Positions 60,649 through 64,000 of a stretch of 64,000 bases of DNA are shown here, piece after piece; the stretch's first letter is position 1, and every line of letters starts with the position of its first letter. The stretch covers positions 19,339,412 through 19,403,411 of the forward strand of contig NC_135772.1 in assembly GCF_028453695.1 (NCBI RefSeq), written 5' to 3'. The notes below the pieces were generated by a model. The model was given only the letters and a program-made list of their open reading frames with translations, was not told the origin of the DNA and searched no databases. The DNA is from Augochlora pura (lineage: Eukaryota; Arthropoda; Insecta; Hymenoptera; Halictidae). The translations under genes were made by a program, and so were the position numbers.

Positions 60649-63600
60649 ATGGCTCGAATATTGTCTTGCGAGACGATTCTCGCGGCACTTCTATTTTTGT
60701 TAACTATTGCGTCGAGTAAGTGTAATCTTCCAATTATGCTCGGTCTGATTTAGACCGTAGACAAACCATAATCCGTTCACATAATTTATTTCGTCATGAT
60801 TGATCACCCGTAATTCATTTGCGTAATTTACTTACACAATTCAGTACAGTCTGTAATCCCTAATTTATAATTTGTTATATTTACACAATTCTTAAATGTT
60901 ACAAAAATTAAGTAATACTTCCAAACCGCGAGAACTTAATTTACAAGTTACAAAATTCACAGTTTCCTCGAAGAATCAAGTATCGATGGCAAGATATATT
61001 TTTTAAATATATCTCGTGACCATTTTTCATCGAACATTTTGCAATAAATCATTGCGAATGCGCTGTATTTTTTACAGAATTCGCCACGTTTTTAAACGAT
61101 CGGAGTGTGTCTTCGAGTTAGATCGGACGCCGTTGGAAACTCGTTGGAATAGTCGAGGCTGATCTATCCACGATCGCAACGTGCTTTCCATTCATTGCTC
61201 ATACGAGAAGACACTTTATCCGTTACGATTAGATAGCAATTCGACCCCTCGACCTGCCTTTCTTCGGAACTCCACCAGTTTATTTCGGTCTCTCCAAAAT
61301 CTAAGCGCCTTAGAAGCCGAAAAACGCGATCACCCGGGACGTTATAAATTAAAAACGCTCCTCGCCTTCTGAGAAAAATCAGAGAAAATATTGCCAAATC
61401 TCCTGAAAAGACTATCAATAAATAATATAATAATTGTTAAGGCATCGCCTGTCGCTTCGGTGCTAAAAATAGTCTGATGAATCAAAGAGACTAGCTTAAT
61501 AATATGCAAATAGAAAAGTTTTAATTTAGCAATCATTTTTCTAGCTATATATTTTATAAATTTTAGAAAAGCTGGTTTTACATAATATGTAACAAATTAT
61601 AATATAATCGTAATCAAATTGATTAATGTTTAGATGCAATCGTAGAGTTTGCAGAATTTTTGAATTTTTATGGAATATATTAATTTTGATGGAACCACAG
61701 TTTTGTAAAATCTCAGTGATTGCTCTTCAATTTAAGGGTTTCCATTTATTCGGACGATTAGATCCGGAGAGGCCACATCATAAACATCCGGTTGTCCCTT
61801 GCGATAGCCTCCACCGGTTGTAGAACGTTGCTTGATAACTGCGCGTTCTAGGCTCGTTTAAAACACTTGAAAATCTTCGGGAAACTGTCGATTTACAAAC
61901 TTGCTGTCCGATTGACCAAAAGAAAATCGTTCGAAGCGATTATTTAATCGATTACGATGAATTATTTTCTGCCATGTTTGCGCCATTTATTATGCAGAAA
62001 AATAAACGGTATTTAATTTTTAGATGCTGCGGACCGGCAATATGTCAGAGACAGACATGCGATCAGGGGTAAGTCGCTGATTTATAATTAATAATTGTTC
62101 CATGGCGCGATTTATTATTTATTTAAGAGTCTAGACGTCTCGTCGAAGATGGCATTAGTATAAAGATTTAAGATGGCATTAGAATACTCGTAAACCTAAG
62201 CGGTGCGTGAGCAAGCATTCGAGATAAAAACGGGGTGTTATAGGATCTGTCCAGAGAGGAGATATGTCGCCCATGGAGGTGACGGCAGAACGCCATAATT
62301 GGCCAAGGCTGACCGTTCCTGGCCCAAGAGGTAGCATTCTCGTCGGTTCCATCAATCTCCTTCGTTACGCAATCTGTCGTTGAACAACTAAAAGGAAAAA
62401 AAAGACGAACCTGATAACGGCATGACGATGTTACCGAATTAAAAAATTAATCCATCCATTTCTTCTTCCGCTCTACGTGCATTCGTTGTGTTAACAAATG
62501 TCGGTGTTCTTTTTGGATCACAGTACCGGAGATCAACTATAGACGAAGGGTCAATAACTCCGAAAATAATAATGTTTAACAATGCTCTTCTAGTAATAAA
62601 ATTTCAGTAATATATTGACGCTTTAATTATCGAATTTCTTTTCTTCTATGAACATAGAAAACTCATAAATGCAATGTAAAATATTGACATTTATTTATCT
62701 TATCTCTGATGAATTTGTTTAAGGCTGTAGAAACGACTGCAAATCCTACACAAAAAGAGTTAATCAATTTCTTAGTTATCTCAGGTAAAAGAACTCTTCA
62801 ATCATTTAAATTATCTACTTCTATAAATATTTTAAATTATTTACTCTCAGAAAATTCCTTTGACAATTCAAAAAATCCTTTGTTAAAAAATCCGTCTGAC
62901 TGATAAAAAGTTTTGCCTCCATTAAAAAATTCTATCTATAAAAAATTCTTTTCTCTGTTAAAAAATTCTTCTAGAGACTAGCTAACTAGATAACCAAAGT
63001 GTTAATTCCTCCAAAATGTCCGCCAGAAGACTACCACAAATCTCATCTTTATTTAATCGACTTAATCTGGTTGAGGTGGTTGTCGTACGGTGTCTGCGAA
63101 CTAACAACGGTCTTCGGTCGTTTCGTTAACAGTTACCGGCGTAAATAACAGCCATTCACCATTGTAGCTGGTGCTAGTAACAATACCGGAGCTGGCTGAA
63201 GGGAACGGAGATAATCTCGACTGTGGCTAACCCGACGAACATCGTCCTGGAACAAATTCGCTTGAACGTATTCTTTGCGTTTCCTTAGGTCCGAACATGA
63301 AGAGGAAGCATCCCTGCGAGCAGAGCTCGTGTTACCCGGCGACTGGGAATCTGTTGATCGGTCGGAAAAATCGATTGACAGCGTCGTCGACTTGCGGCTT
63401 GAAGGGGCCGGAAAGATACTGCATTGTCACGCATTTGAAGGACCGGAAGAAGTGCTTCTTCTGCGACTCGACGCTGCCGAAGCAGCAGCACAACATTGAA
63501 AATATTGTCAGCGGGTGAGGAAATCATTTTTGTGAGACTTAGAGTGTGCTGATAGTATAGTTAGAATACACTTTGAGTATTCTTAGAGTGTCTTAAACTA

Positions 63601-63975
63601 TACCTATAGTATACTCAAAGTGTCTCAAATGACCACTTAAGTACAAGGGGTCGACTAAACCGGAAACAAAACTTTCAGGACCTGGTGGCAAGCGGAGAAC
63701 GGCGTGGAGAACGTGTCGATAAGCTTCGACCCGGAGTCGGAGTTCCACATCACCCACATCATCATCAGCTTCCAGACGTTCCGGCCCGCGGCGATGTTGA
63801 TCGAACGATCATTCGACTCCGGCAAGACCTGGAAGGTCTATCGATACTTCGCGCACAATTGCGAGCAGTATTTCCCCGGGGTCTCGACGGACCCACCGCA
63901 GAGACTGACCGACGTTATCTGCGAGACGAGATACTCCGCCGTGGCGCCGTCAACCTTGGGCGATGTTATCTTCAG
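60649..63975 (+). CDS. LanB1: Laminin subunit beta (LanB1-like), N-terminal exons (partial gene)
   Basis: Four exons are in the window: 60649-60715, 62024-62068, 63289-63511 and 63679-63975. The last ends at donor AG/GTATGT and the gene continues past the right edge; 210 codons plus two bases are covered. Residues 1-23 are a signal peptide (ILAALLFLLTIASS core). The mature part begins with a short NAADRQYVRDRHAIRG linker, then the laminin N-terminal (LamNT) domain: HPCEQSSCYPATGNLLIGRK, KKCFFCDS, TWWQAENGVENVSISFD, FHITHIIISFQTFRPAAMLI, SFDSGKTWKVYRYFAHNCEQ and FPGV. These are classic beta/gamma laminin LamNT signatures, and the wording fits beta-1. Laminin beta assembles with alpha and gamma chains into basement-membrane heterotrimers; LamNT mediates network polymerisation. 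The EGF-like repeats and coiled coil lie outside the window. Confidence 0.94.
60716..62023 (+). other. Intron 1 of the laminin coding region
   Basis: A 1.3-kb intron without supported features; AT-rich with a CpG-richer middle. Confidence 0.8.
62069..63288 (+). other. Intron 2 of the laminin coding region
   Basis: A 1.2-kb intron. It contains a few imperfect copies of TTAAAAAATTCT at about 62870-62970 and no supported gene. Confidence 0.8.
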
Positions 63976-64000
63976 GTATGTAAACCCTGATAAGCGGTGG

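Noticed and set aside
1..64000. CRISPR arrays, operons, phage or bacterial defence systems
   Set aside because: The sequence is a spliced animal genome; no such structures are present.

Overview
The window is eukaryotic and reads as an insect nuclear scaffold. It has spliced genes with short GT-AG introns, animal gene families (laminin beta, a Cys-loop chloride channel, BCAS3/Rudhira, ribosomal protein L18), many simple repeats and one 100-N assembly gap. CpG-rich intergenic DNA with CGA-type triplet repeats, and several copies of a short TACAGGGTG motif, fit a hymenopteran (bee or ant). That placement is inference, not proof. Exon coordinates were derived by hand from splice sites and reading phase; every multi-exon model given below closes in frame.

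Layout. 1-1.3 kb: first coding exon of a sphingosine-kinase-like gene (minus strand), running off the left edge. 2.69-3.95 kb: RpL18 (plus), complete. 4.29-6.40 kb: a ten-exon thioredoxin-domain protein (minus), tail to tail with RpL18. 6.6-7.0 kb: an unrecognised, apparently frame-broken ORF. 8.27-8.37 kb: assembly gap. 10.38-28.72 kb: BCAS3/Rudhira homolog (plus), with nine shared coding exons and two phase-compatible alternative last exons. One is a 3-kb charged, repeat-containing exon at 15.2-18.3 kb; the other is a 51-codon exon at 28.6 kb. 28.7-46.1 kb: long non-coding, repeat-bearing DNA. 46.1-51.96 kb: a nine-exon glycine-receptor-like ligand-gated chloride channel subunit (CG12344 type). 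55.68-56.54 kb: a three-exon CYTH-domain protein. 58.2 kb: an orphan exon-like ORF. 58.8-63.98 kb: leader, signal peptide and LamNT exons of laminin beta (LanB1-like), running off the right edge.

The genes are unrelated housekeeping, signalling and matrix genes and form no operon-like system. The least ordinary element is the BCAS3 locus. Its alternative last exon would more than double the protein with a disordered, acidic/lysine-rich tail. That tail carries three copies of an S-D-[DE]-D-[LI]-E motif, four KKK-ending modules, several SUMO-interaction-like hydrophobic/acidic patches, a cysteine cluster and a basic C-terminus.
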